This document shows positions 6,881 to 13,401 of a stretch of DNA of 15,868 nt, in pieces. Both the position numbers and the translations under genes were made by a program. Source of the stretch: DASSHC01 sp035693105 (GTDB lineage: Bacteria > Chloroflexota > Chloroflexia > Thermomicrobiales > Thermomicrobiaceae); contig DASSHC010000406.1 in the NCBI GenBank assembly GCA_035693105.1, positions 1 to 15,868 on the forward strand, given 5' to 3'. Each line of letters opens with the position of its first letter. Position 1 is the stretch's first letter. The notes below the pieces were generated by a model, which saw nothing but the letters and a program-made list of their open reading frames with translations, had not been told where the DNA came from and did not search any database.

Positions 6881-7485
6881 CGCGCATCTCCGGGAACATT
6901 GACTGCCACCTGGCTTGAGGCAAGGTAGCCGCTGATGAGGCTCCCATGATCTGCTGAGTATACGACGACGAACAAAGGCAACGCAGTCGGCCCGCGCCGG
7001 CTGGGCGGAACGTTCGAGGGCGCGAGAATCACGGCAATCGGCCCTCCTTGCCGCTCATAGACGAGCAGTCGCGCGGCGGGATCGCGGATCGCCGCCCGCA
7101 AGTCAGCCAGATATTCCTGCTCCGTCGTGCCGAGCGCCCATTGCTGATCCTCGACCACGCGTCGTACCAGATGCAGGAAGAGCGAGTCCGCTTGGGTACC
7201 GAGCGTCTGCCCTTGATAGCTGACACCGCGAATCCTGGTAGGGACACGCACCACCTGTTGATTGAAGGGCGCCGTTGCCATGCGCTCAATGATCGCATCG
7301 ATCTCAGCCTCGGTCGCCGCCCGCTTCGTCGCGATCAGTTCACGGATGAGCAGATCGGTCGGATGCCGACTCAGGCGAGAACCGCCGCTTCCACTACCTG
7401 TCGGTGGTCGTCCCGCGCCATCGTCCACCTCTGCCACCGCGGCCGCTATCCCCACGAAACGCCAACACCCCTCGGTCTGGAGCAT
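6868..7485 (-). CDS. First gene of module 3, possible BECR-fold RNase-type toxin
   Basis: The product is about 205 aa and unrecognised at family level. A Gly/Ser-rich linker ('GAGRPPTGSGSGGSRLSRH') leads into a globular part. That part contains 'LFLHLVRRVVEDQQWALGTTEQEYLADLRAAIRDPAARLLVYERQGG' and ends with 'LPLFVVVYSADHGSLISGYLASS'. A final beta-hairpin of the type 'lfVVxY---G-l-SGYxA' is what colicin D/EndoU/RelE-like (BECR) RNase toxins show, with a preceding helix carrying a His. This resemblance was judged by eye. The start is uncertain: the ATG at 7485 lies about 21 bases after a possible -10 box, while the in-frame GTG at 7527 would lie upstream of it. The next gene starts inside its last codons. 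Confidence 0.6.
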   Translation of the reverse strand: MLQTEGCWRFVGIAAAVAEVDDGAGRPPTGSGSGGSRLSRHPTDLLIRELIATKRAATEAEIDAIIERMATAPFNQQVVRVPTRIRGVSYQGQTLGTQADSLFLHLVRRVVEDQQWALGTTEQEYLADLRAAIRDPAARLLVYERQGGPIAVILAPSNVPPSRRGPTALPLFVVVYSADHGSLISGYLASSQVAVNVPGDARWLR

Positions 7486-7506
7486 ACCTCTGCGCACGCA
7501 CACCCC

Positions 7507-7535
7507 ATAATCGGACCATACGAGCACCTCGGCAA
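7507..7535 (-). promoter_or_regulatory. Possible promoter of module 3
   Basis: On the minus strand TTGCCG (7530-7535) and GATTAT (7507-7512) are spaced by 17 bases. Each matches the sigma-70 consensus at 4 of 6 positions. It lies in the 171-base gap between module 2 and the ATG at 7485. If used, the leader would be only about 15 bases long. Confidence 0.3.
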
Positions 7536-7639
7536 TCGACGGCGAGCGGTACGCTGCGTGCTGCCGGACCCCTGCGTGTGCTCCTTGAGTGCAGGAAGCC
7601 CGGAGATGGGATAAGCGGCAGCGTCAGGCGGGGGCGAAT

Positions 7640-7659
7640 TGACGGCAAGCTGCCCGTCA
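7640..7659 (-). terminator. Hairpin over the stop codon of module 2
   Basis: TGACGG (7640-7645) pairs with CCGTCA (7654-7659), and the stem extends inward by two pairs if one base bulges. It includes the stop codon of the second module's last gene. AT-rich sequence follows only briefly. It may separate modules 2 and 3 transcriptionally; weak evidence. Confidence 0.25.
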
Positions 7660-7794
7660 GCGCCGCGGCGCGGGTTGCGGCAGGCGGCTGGGGAAGTGCG
7701 CCTTGGCCCAGCGCAGCGCATCGGCGACGGTGACGTCCTGGAGGCCCGCCTCGGGCACGTCGATGCGCGGCAGGTCGAGCTGCTCCAGCGCGGC
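7652..7794 (-). repeat. Direct repeat at the 3' end of module 2
   Basis: It matches 8511-8653 at 135 of 143 bases. It encodes the conserved C-terminus of the antitoxin-like proteins and extends only 5 bases past the stop codon. Confidence 0.88.
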
Positions 7795-8016
7795 GAGATC
7801 TGCGTCGGTCAGATACTCGATATTCCCTACTTCGACACCCAAGAACTCGCGCTCATGCCGCCCGAGTACGTCGCCATCCCAGTAGAACCAGACGTTAAAC
7901 CCTTGCTCGTAGCCGGGCACGCCCGGGTCGGCGGTCACGCGCAGTCGCCGCTGACCGGGATAGAGATCCAGGTGGACAAGCTCATCGTGGATGTCGAATC
8001 CGGCTCTCACGGCCAT
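7657..8016 (-). CDS. Second gene of module 2, possible antitoxin/immunity protein
   Basis: The 119-aa protein is a paralogue of the product of 8516-8863. The last 46 residues (74-119, from 'LAALEQLDLPRIDVPEAGLQ' to 'RLPQPAPRR') are identical to the paralogue except two positions. The first 70 residues share only scattered matches ('LVHLDLYPGQRRLRV', 'EREFLGVEV'). The 'EREFLGVEV' strand faintly recalls small DUF2283-like antitoxins, but I would not assign a family. The ATG at 8016 sits 10 bases inside the end of the upstream gene, in the same relative position as in the paralogous pair. Its 3' 143 bases match the other copy at 135 positions. Confidence 0.68.
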   Translation of the reverse strand: MAVRAGFDIHDELVHLDLYPGQRRLRVTADPGVPGYEQGFNVWFYWDGDVLGRHEREFLGVEVGNIEYLTDADLAALEQLDLPRIDVPEAGLQDVTVADALRWAKAHFPSRLPQPAPRR

Positions 8017-8477
8017 CGTGCTGTCCCTGTTCGTCCTTGGGTTGCCGGCGCCAGATGAAATGCCCGTAGCAACACTTCGCCGTCGACGCGCCGCAATTCT
8101 ACCAGCAGGTCGATGAACGTCATGGTTCGGCTCGCAATGAATCCCGCGGAACGTATCGCACTTGCGCCGATGAGGAAGCGAATAAGAGCTGGATTCTGTG
8201 GGTCCTCACTCACCGCATCGGGATGGCCCAGGAGATAGGCGCTCGCCTCGATTGGCCGGCGAATCTCCTGATGCTGCCTCAGCACATACCGCTCCACGTG
8301 CTCCGGCATCCAGACGTTCGCCTGGGTCCAGCCCAGCCGCGCCGCGATCTCCGGCCGCGTCTGGCCCAGACCAATGTAGCCGTAGCCGTCTTCGGCCACC
8401 CGCACGCGCGTCCCGACCGGCACGCCCGGCAGCGTCGCCAGCTCGGCCAGCCGTTGCAGGCGCCGGTCATGCTCCAT
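8007..8477 (-). CDS. First gene of module 2, possible BECR-fold toxin
   Basis: The 156-aa protein is a paralogue of the product of 8854-9327. Residues 2-24 are identical to the paralogue. 'TRPEIAARLGWTQANVWMP' (40-58) differs at one residue. The remainder ('EHVERYVLRQHQEIRRPIEASAYLLGHPDAV...FIDLLVELRRVDGEVLLRAFHLAP') is strongly diverged. The order of a helix after 'VWMP', a helix ending in 'HPDAV', and a final strand pair 'DLLVELR---G--LLRAFHL' resembles phage-type barnase/EndoU/colicin/RelE-like nucleases; this is inference. I preferred the ATG at 8477, which begins MEHDRR as the paralogue does after its first codons, over the GTG at 8495. A 38-base gap separates it from the preceding module. 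Confidence 0.68.
   Translation of the reverse strand: MEHDRRLQRLAELATLPGVPVGTRVRVAEDGYGYIGLGQTRPEIAARLGWTQANVWMPEHVERYVLRQHQEIRRPIEASAYLLGHPDAVSEDPQNPALIRFLIGASAIRSAGFIASRTMTFIDLLVELRRVDGEVLLRAFHLAPATQGRTGTARWP
8302..8361 (-). repeat. Direct repeat inside the toxin-like gene, module 2 copy
   Basis: It matches 9146-9205 at 58 of 60 bases and encodes the conserved TRPEIAARL-WTQANVWMP segment. It is separated from the 5' repeat by a diverged stretch of about 48 bases in both copies. Confidence 0.88.
8410..8474 (-). repeat. Identical direct repeat, copy in module 2 (5' end of toxin-like gene)
   Basis: These 65 bases are identical at every position to 9254-9318. They encode the conserved first 24 or so residues of the two toxin-like proteins. 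The homology stops at the start codon of the second copy and at the oxidase stop codon of the first, so the edge of the duplicated unit is sharp. Confidence 0.9.
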
Positions 8478-8510
8478 CTGCGATCCGCCGCGCACCGGAG
8501 GAGGATGCGC

Positions 8511-8653
8511 GCCCGTCAGTGCCGCGGCGCGGGCTGCGGCAGGCGGCTGGGGAAGTGCGCCTTGGCCCAGCGCAGGGCATCGGCCACGCTGACATCCTGC
8601 AGGCCCGCCTCGGGCACGTCGATGCGCGGCAGGTCGAGCTGCTCCAGGGCGGC
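8511..8653 (-). repeat. Direct repeat at the 3' end of module 1
   Basis: Partner of 7652-7794, 135 of 143 bases identical. Only 36 bases separate it from the start of the next unit (8474). Confidence 0.88.
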
Positions 8654-8863
8654 CAGCCAGTCCGCGGTGATATCTGAAACGTCGAAGACCTCGATACCGA
8701 CGAACTCGCGTTCCCCGCGCTCCAGCTTCGCTTCGTCCCAGTACAGGTAGTACGGCCAGAGCCGCTCATCGGGGTCGTCGGCGACACGCACCCGCGGTTC
8801 GCCGGGGTACAGGCTCAGTTCGACCAGCCCATCGCTGTGATAGAGGCGTGTCATCACGGCCAT
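8516..8863 (-). CDS. Second gene of module 1, possible antitoxin/immunity protein
   Basis: This is a 115-aa acidic protein. The N-terminal half (1-69: 'LVELSLYPGEPRVRVADDPDERLWPYYLYWDEAKLERGEREFVGIEVFDVSD') is mostly beta-strand in character and poorly conserved in the paralogue. Residues 70-115 are almost identical to the paralogue at 7657-8016. The ATG at 8863 overlaps the preceding stop by 10 bases; a second ATG at 8854 would give an ATGA overlap, so coupling holds either way. By order, size and coupling it is the likely antidote to the 157-aa protein made just before it. The conserved end might be the shared scaffold and the variable half the part that recognises the partner; this is inference. 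Confidence 0.68.
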   Translation of the reverse strand: MAVMTRLYHSDGLVELSLYPGEPRVRVADDPDERLWPYYLYWDEAKLERGEREFVGIEVFDVSDITADWLAALEQLDLPRIDVPEAGLQDVSVADALRWAKAHFPSRLPQPAPRH

Positions 8864-9327
8864 ACCTGTCGGCCTCCCTTGTTGCGGCCGGTTGGTGAGA
8901 GGTGAAAAAGCCGAAGCCAGAGGTCCGGCCCAGCAACCCTCAACTCTACCACGAGATCGACATACCGGGTTGAACTGCTCGTCAACGCGCCGGCCATGCG
9001 CAGTTTTGCGCCTCTGGCCAGGAAGTAGATCATGTTCGGGCCGCGGTCACTCAGATGCACACTATCGGGGTCTCTGAGGAGTAGGTTGGCGGTCACAACC
9101 GGATCAGGGAAGACCCGTTTCTCCCGCATGGCCTCAATCCGATCGTCCGGCATCCAGACGTTCGCCTGGGTCCAGCTCAGCCGCGCCGCGATCTCCGGTC
9201 GCGTCGTTCCGGCACTGCGGTAGACCAAGTCGTTTTCGACTACATATACCCGTGTCCCGACCGGCACGCCCGGCAGCGTCGCCAGCTCGGCCAGCCGTTG
9301 CAGGCGCCGGTCATGCTCAGCCGGCAT
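8854..9327 (-). CDS. First gene of module 1, possible BECR-fold toxin
   Basis: This is a 157-aa protein. Residues 4-26 ('EHDRRLQRLAELATLPGVPV' and on) and 42-60 ('TRPEIAARLSWTQANVWMP') are nearly identical to the paralogue at 8007-8477. Residues 27-41 and 61-157 are diverged. After 'VWMPDDRIEAMREKR' comes 'LLLRDPDSVHLSDRGPNMIYFLARG', and the end is 'YVDLVVELRVAGPDLWLRLFHLSP', a pattern like BECR-fold RNases. No delivery domain or signal peptide is present, so it would act inside the cell. The ATG at 9327 and first three codons lie inside the last codons of the glycine oxidase gene, whose stop overlaps by 11 bases. It has no clear ribosome binding site of its own, which again suggests coupling. 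Confidence 0.68.
   Translation of the reverse strand: MPAEHDRRLQRLAELATLPGVPVGTRVYVVENDLVYRSAGTTRPEIAARLSWTQANVWMPDDRIEAMREKRVFPDPVVTANLLLRDPDSVHLSDRGPNMIYFLARGAKLRMAGALTSSSTRYVDLVVELRVAGPDLWLRLFHLSPTGRNKGGRQVWP
9146..9205 (-). repeat. Direct repeat inside the toxin-like gene, module 1 copy
   Basis: Partner of 8302-8361, 58 of 60 bases identical. Immediately downstream in the gene the two copies lose similarity. Confidence 0.88.
9254..9318 (-). repeat. Identical direct repeat, copy in module 1
   Basis: Partner of 8410-8474, 65 of 65 bases the same. The outer edge lies within the stop codon (9317-9319) of the glycine oxidase gene. Confidence 0.9.
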
Positions 9328-10462
9328 CCTGGAAGCGGGCCGGGCTGAAGGGGGCGAGCTGGGGGTCGGAAGCGCCGGCCACGATGGAGCCGGCCATCAG
9401 CTCGGCGGTGATGACGGCGAGCTGGATGCCCGTCTGGAAGTGGCCGGTCGCGACCCAGAGGCCCTGGTAGCCGGGCACCGCACCCATGAGCGGCTGCTCG
9501 TCGCGCGAGCCGGGGCGCAGCCCGGCCCACAGGCTGATAATCTCGCCCTCGAGCAGCGCTGGGGCGACCTGGCGCAGCAGCTCCAGGCTCCAGGCCACAT
9601 TGCGCGGCGAGAGCCGCTTGTCGAACTCGACCCACTCCTTGGTCGCGCCGACCGCCACCGTGCCGTCGGGCCGCGGCACCAGGTGCCCGGACCCATAGCG
9701 GCCGATGATCCGCCGCGGCATCAGCGGCGCCCCGGCGATGGCCAGCATCTGCCCCTTGACCGGCACGGTCGGCAGCGGCCGCCCGAGCTGCAGGCCGAAG
9801 CCCGCCGTCCAGGCGCCAGCCGCCAGCACCACCTGCCCGGCCGGCAGCTCGCCGCTGGAGAGGCGCAGCCCGCGTACCTGCCCCCGCTCCCCCTCGGTCA
9901 GCACCTCCAACACCGGCGTGGCCTCGATGATGCGCGCCCCGTGCCGCCGCGCCGCCTCCGCGATGGCCCGCGTGAGCTGGGCGCTGAAGAGGCTGCCGCC
10001 CTCGCGCACCAGCGCCCCGCCCAGCACCTGCTCGGAGAGCACCGGCTCCAGCTCGCGCGCCGCCTGGCCGTCGAGCCATTCGACCTGGAAGCCGAGTCCC
10101 TCCTGCATGTCGGCTACCCGCAGCAGCTCGGCGCGGTCCGCCTCGCCGAGCGCCACCGTCAGCTCGCCGCGCATGCGCCAGCCGCTGTCGGCGCCGGTCT
10201 CCTCCTGGAGGCGTTCGATGTAGGCGGGGTAGGCGAGCACGCTGCGGGCGGTCAGCCGGGCCTTCTCCGGCGGGGTGTCGAGCGCGGAGGGCGGCGAGAT
10301 GATCCCGGCCGAGGCGCCGGAGGCCTCGTGCCCCACCTGGCCGCGCTCGACCACCGCCACCGAGACGCCGCGCCGCGCCAGCTCGTAGGCGATGGCGCAG
10401 CCGATGATCCCCCCGCCGGCGATCGCCACCTCGACCCCGCGGCCGCCCGTACTCGTCTCCAT
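9317..10462 (-). CDS. thiO: Glycine oxidase-like FAD oxidoreductase (ThiO family)
   Basis: The 381-aa flavoprotein of the DAO family resembles glycine oxidase, which makes the iminoglycine used for the thiazole of thiamine. The FAD motif is at the start (VAIAGGGIIGCAIAYELARRGVSVAVVER, with G16-G-G-I-I-G21). 'GHEASGASAGIISP' follows. The family end is 'ISLWAGLRPGSRDEQPLMGAVPGYQGLWVATGHFQTGIQLA'. No other thiamine genes are in the window, so the pathway is inferred from the family alone and another amine substrate is possible. The ATG at 10462 has GGGAGGG about 9 bases upstream; in-frame codons to 10555 have no support. Its last 11 bases overlap the first toxin-like gene. Confidence 0.83.
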   Translation of the reverse strand: METSTGGRGVEVAIAGGGIIGCAIAYELARRGVSVAVVERGQVGHEASGASAGIISPPSALDTPPEKARLTARSVLAYPAYIERLQEETGADSGWRMRGELTVALGEADRAELLRVADMQEGLGFQVEWLDGQAARELEPVLSEQVLGGALVREGGSLFSAQLTRAIAEAARRHGARIIEATPVLEVLTEGERGQVRGLRLSSGELPAGQVVLAAGAWTAGFGLQLGRPLPTVPVKGQMLAIAGAPLMPRRIIGRYGSGHLVPRPDGTVAVGATKEWVEFDKRLSPRNVAWSLELLRQVAPALLEGEIISLWAGLRPGSRDEQPLMGAVPGYQGLWVATGHFQTGIQLAVITAELMAGSIVAGASDPQLAPFSPARFQDAG

Positions 10463-10583
10463 CCTCGCCGTCCCTCCCGCACCCGTGCCGTCATCCACGC
10501 CCGATTCGCCCCGCAGCCTATGCCATGACCGCGCCCGGCACAAGCGGGTGGTCATCGAGGGCGTTGGGTGCCGCGTGCGGCTT

Positions 10584-10696
10584 GGATCCCTCGACTGCGC
10601 TCGGGATGACAGGGAGAGTTACGGGCGGACGAGGACGTAATACGCTCTGATACGCCGCTCCCTTTCCCTGTCATCCCGACCGAAGTGGAGGGATCC
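10584..10696. repeat. Palindromic repeat element upstream of the glycine oxidase gene
   Basis: Arms of 32 bases (10584-10615 and 10665-10696) are inverted copies with few mismatches. Each is bounded by GGATCC and has CGGGATGACAGGGA at the inner end. The arms enclose 49 bases. The stretch 10463-10783, between the glycine oxidase and GH26 genes, has no gene. Apart from this element it holds only a weak GC hairpin at 10764-10777. Near-identical sequences recur in many unrelated bacterial genomes, to my recollection, which would make it a dispersed element. Confidence 0.75.
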
Positions 10697-10763
10697 GTGC
10701 TGCCCTACGCGCCATCCTCGTCATGCGCCACTGCTCTCCCCCGTGTCTCCCCTTCTCCTGCTG

Positions 10764-10777
10764 GGGGCTGAGGCCCC
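10764..10777 (-). terminator. Possible terminator hairpin after the GH26 gene
   Basis: GGGGC (10764-10768) and GCCCC (10773-10777) make a short GC stem 6 bases after the GH26 stop codon, without a following U-run. Weak. Confidence 0.25.
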
Positions 10778-10783
10778 ACCCGT

Positions 10784-12040
10784 CTACGCCTCTCGCCCCA
10801 GGGTGAAGCGCTCGCGGGGGAAGTCGGCGCAAAACGCCTCGCGGATCGGCTGGCTGCGCGTGGCGGTCCAGTCGACCGTCGCCCCGCCGATCTCGCTCTC
10901 CGCCTTGCGCCACTCGAACCAGTTGATCATCTTGATGCGCGGGAAGCGCGCGGCCACCTGGGGATCGAAGACCTGCCGCCACCAGGCCTGCTTGATGGCC
11001 AGCTCGTCAGCGCCCGTCACGGTCGTATTGAAGAGGGCGGCCGTCTCGACGATCGCCAGCGGCTTGCCGTGCCCCTCGGCGTAGCTGGCGTAGAAGTCGG
11101 GCACGACGCGCTCGTCGCCGATCAGCCCGTTGTAGTTGCCGCTGAGCAGGTCGCTGAACTTGCCGGCCTCCGGCACCACATTGGCGCCCCAGGGATAGTG
11201 GTTGCCCCAGTGGTAGAGCGAGAGCCCCACCCAGTCGACCGCGTCGTCGCCCGGATAGTAGGGCGCGTAGGGGTCGTCCTGCGCGTCCAGCGTGCCGTCG
11301 TGGTTGGTGTCGAGGAGATCGTAGGCCGGCGTGCCGGGCTTGGCCTGGTAGGCGCCGCCGCTGAAGGGGTAGCCCCCGCCGTCGTTCGGCGCCCAGAGCA
11401 TGGCGCGGCCGGGCGCGCGGTGGACCGCCTCGGCGACCAGGCGGAAGGCGGCGATGTAGGCGGCCGGATCCTGGCCCCAGGCGTACCAGGAGCCGTTCAT
11501 CTCGTGGGCGAAGCGCACCAGCACGCCGGCGCCGCGCGCGTTGTAGCCGCCGAGGAAGCCGGCCAGGTCGTCGGCCATCGCCGGGGTGATATCGCCCAGC
11601 GCGACGTGCGGCTCCAGCGTGACCACGGCCAGCCCGCCCTGCGCCAGCACCTGCGCGAAGAATTGGTCGAGGATCTGCTTCTCGGCATCGCCCAGCGGGA
11701 AGGTGACGAACTGGACGTAGCTGGCGGCCGGCGCGCCGAGCCGCTCGCTGAAGGCCGCCGCGCTGTCGTTGCCCCAATCGAGATTCACTCCGAAGTAGGG
11801 CTTCTCCGCCTCCAGCCGCGCCAGGCCCGGCTTGGGCGTGAAATCGACCTGGGCCACGGGCGAGGCTGGTGCGCCAGCCGCCTTCGCCGTCGCGCTTGGC
11901 CGCGCCGTGGCCGGGGGCTGGCCGCTCCCGCCGCTGTTGCCGCTGGCGCTCTTGCCGCAGGCCGCCAGCGCCAGCAGCGCCGGGGCCACGAGGACCGCGC
12001 GCCGGCTCACCGGCTGCCGCATCAGATCAAGCCTTCGCAT
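10784..12040 (-). CDS. GH26-like glycoside hydrolase lipoprotein (beta-mannanase/xylanase type)
   Basis: This 418-aa protein is probably lipid-anchored and acts on beta-mannan or a related polysaccharide. The start 'MRQPVSRRAVLVAPALLALAAC' has a twin-arginine-like pair, a hydrophobic core and a lipobox with C28. A Ser/Pro/Ala-rich linker follows to about residue 70. The TIM-barrel domain shows the GH26 acid/base motif 'VRFAHEMNGSWYAWG' (E180) and the likely nucleophile E332 in 'GKPLAIVETAA'. An insert at 244-257 (DTNHDGTLDAQDD) reads as an EF-hand-like calcium loop. The ATG at 12040 follows AGGGAG by a few bases. The frame remains open to 12889 only because of the divergent gene on the other strand. 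Substrate is inference. Confidence 0.86.
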   Translation of the reverse strand: MRRLDLMRQPVSRRAVLVAPALLALAACGKSASGNSGGSGQPPATARPSATAKAAGAPASPVAQVDFTPKPGLARLEAEKPYFGVNLDWGNDSAAAFSERLGAPAASYVQFVTFPLGDAEKQILDQFFAQVLAQGGLAVVTLEPHVALGDITPAMADDLAGFLGGYNARGAGVLVRFAHEMNGSWYAWGQDPAAYIAAFRLVAEAVHRAPGRAMLWAPNDGGGYPFSGGAYQAKPGTPAYDLLDTNHDGTLDAQDDPYAPYYPGDDAVDWVGLSLYHWGNHYPWGANVVPEAGKFSDLLSGNYNGLIGDERVVPDFYASYAEGHGKPLAIVETAALFNTTVTGADELAIKQAWWRQVFDPQVAARFPRIKMINWFEWRKAESEIGGATVDWTATRSQPIREAFCADFPRERFTLGREA

Positions 12041-12217
12041 CGTCTCCCTCGCCGTGTCCAGACCGCCGATCCCAGCGCCACGCTGGCAGCCCGATCGTTC
12101 GTCACGCGGGCACGGCCCGGCAAGAGAAGGAAGTCCTGATGGCGGGGCAAGACTGAGCGGGCACCGCTTCTGCGTGCCGGGCGGTGGGCTGCCAGGCTGG
12201 CGGCGGAAGGAGCGACG

Positions 12218-12664
12218 ATGAATGGAGTGTTGCGTGGCGCGCTGGCCGGCGCCGCGGCCACGGTGCCGATGACCGCGGTCATGCTGGGGGCCCAGCAGGC
12301 CGGCCTCCTCTTCGTGCCGCCGCCCAAGCAGATCACCGCCAGTGCCGAGCGGCAGAGCGGCGTGCGCGGGCAGCTCTCCCAGCCGGCCTTCACCGCCAGC
12401 TGGCTGGCCGCCCACGTCGGCTTCGGCACCGGCATGGGCGTGCTCTACGAGGCCGCGCGCCCGCTGCTGCCCGGCCCGGCCTGGCTCAAGGGGCTCCTCT
12501 TCGGCGGCGCCGTCTGGGCGGTCAGCTACACGAAGGTGCTCCCCGGCCTTGGGCTCTACCCGCCCCCCAGCCAGGACCGCGACGCGCGCACCGCCACCAT
12601 GGTCGCGGCCCACGCCGTCTACGGCGCCACCCTCGCCGAGTTGGACCAGGAGTGGCGCGACTAG
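12218..12664 (+). CDS. Small membrane protein (DUF1440/DUF6789-like)
   Basis: The 148-aa protein begins 'MNGVLRGALAGAAATVPMTAVMLGA', a glycine/alanine-rich membrane helix typical of DUF1440/YagU-like proteins. Two more hydrophobic stretches follow ('SWLAAHVGFGTGMGVLYEAARPLL' and 'LKGLLFGGAVWAVSYTKVLPGLGL') and a last one ('MVAAHAVYGATLAEL'), making about four segments. Function is unknown. The ATG at 12218 is preceded by GGAAGGAG at about 6-base spacing. It is divergent from the GH26 gene (177 bases apart), so promoters for both should lie in that gap, though none was clear. It converges on the S51 peptidase with 13 bases between stops. Confidence 0.8.
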   Translation: MNGVLRGALAGAAATVPMTAVMLGAQQAGLLFVPPPKQITASAERQSGVRGQLSQPAFTASWLAAHVGFGTGMGVLYEAARPLLPGPAWLKGLLFGGAVWAVSYTKVLPGLGLYPPPSQDRDARTATMVAAHAVYGATLAELDQEWRD

Positions 12665-12677
12665 CGCCGTTTGCGGA

Positions 12678-13343
12678 CTAGGGCGTAAACAGCTTCCAGT
12701 GCCCCTCGGAGATGACCTCGGCGGCGCCGTCGGCCACTTTGATGGCGGTCTGATCGTCGATCGCGTACGCCGGCACCGGCATGCCGGCGGCCCATCTCTC
12801 CGCGTCGGCCATGGTGTTCTGCGGCAGCGCCTCGTGATCCAGGTGCGGGAAGATCGAAAAACCAACCAGGCCGAGCGTTTCATCGCCACCGCAGGGTGGC
12901 GTCCAGCGCACGAAGTCCTCCCCGATGCTGGGGGTCAGCACCAGGCTCCCGGCGCTCAGTCCCACGTAGACCGCGCGCAGCGACGGCAGGAGATCGGCCA
13001 GCCCGGACTGCCGCATCCAGTAGCACAGATAGAGGGGATCGCCGCCATTCACCAGCAGGACGTCGGTCTCCTGGACGAGGGGCACCCAATACGCTTGGTC
13101 GATGCTGGGCAGGGCGGTCAGCTCCAGCACGCCCAGCGACTTCCAGCCCAGCTCGCACATGGGGGTGCGGGGTTCTCGTCCGCTGATGAACCGCCAGGCC
13201 ATGATCGCGCCGCCGCGCATGGCGTAACTCGCGGTGGGGATGCAGAGGGCGCTGGACTCGGCAATCGGTTTGTCCAGCAGGTCGACCAGCGCGTTGTGGA
13301 TGCTGGTGTTCGTGATGCCGGCGGACGTGAGCAGAAGCTTCAT
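12678..13343 (-). CDS. Peptidase S51 family protein (dipeptidase E-like)
   Basis: The 221-aa cytoplasmic serine hydrolase is of the S51 type, whose best-known member, PepE, cleaves Asp-X dipeptides. It opens with 'MKLLLTSAGITN', has 'VLLVNGGDPLYLCYWMRQSGL' (about 95-115), and has the nucleophile elbow 'YVGLSAGSLVL' with S130. The 'FPHLDH' segment at 165-170 follows, where the family keeps a catalytic His. Length fits the family. The ATG at 13343 starts the conserved 'KLLLTSAG' strand; the frame up to 13400 is extra. A perfect 12-base palindrome (13390-13401) lies 46 bases upstream. Actual substrate not determinable. Confidence 0.88.
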   Translation of the reverse strand: MKLLLTSAGITNTSIHNALVDLLDKPIAESSALCIPTASYAMRGGAIMAWRFISGREPRTPMCELGWKSLGVLELTALPSIDQAYWVPLVQETDVLLVNGGDPLYLCYWMRQSGLADLLPSLRAVYVGLSAGSLVLTPSIGEDFVRWTPPCGGDETLGLVGFSIFPHLDHEALPQNTMADAERWAAGMPVPAYAIDDQTAIKVADGAAEVISEGHWKLFTP

Positions 13344-13389
13344 AACTGCCGTCCCCGTGCCTTTCCCGGATGACACACTCGCCTCGCCC

Positions 13390-13401
13390 GATGAGCTCAT
13401 C
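13390..13401. promoter_or_regulatory. Perfect 12-base palindrome upstream of the S51 peptidase
   Basis: GATGAGCTCATC reads the same on both strands and lies 46 bases before the ATG of the peptidase. It has operator-like size and position. A second perfect inverted repeat (CGCCCG-TTG-CGGGCG, 13421-13435) lies just upstream. Neither could be linked to a known regulator. Confidence 0.3.

Noticed and set aside
6602..9327. CRISPR array interpretation of the repeated segments
   Set aside because: The repeats are long, only two copies each, and lie within coding frames that preserve protein sequence; this is gene duplication.
8854..9327. Phage origin for the modules
   Set aside because: No capsid, terminase, integrase or attachment-site-like repeats were seen around them, only metabolic and repair genes.
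10784..12889. A 701-codon minus-strand frame containing the GH26 enzyme
   Set aside because: The part upstream of 12040 lies antisense to the 148-aa membrane protein gene and has no protein-like signature. A signal peptide and ribosome binding site mark the start at 12040.
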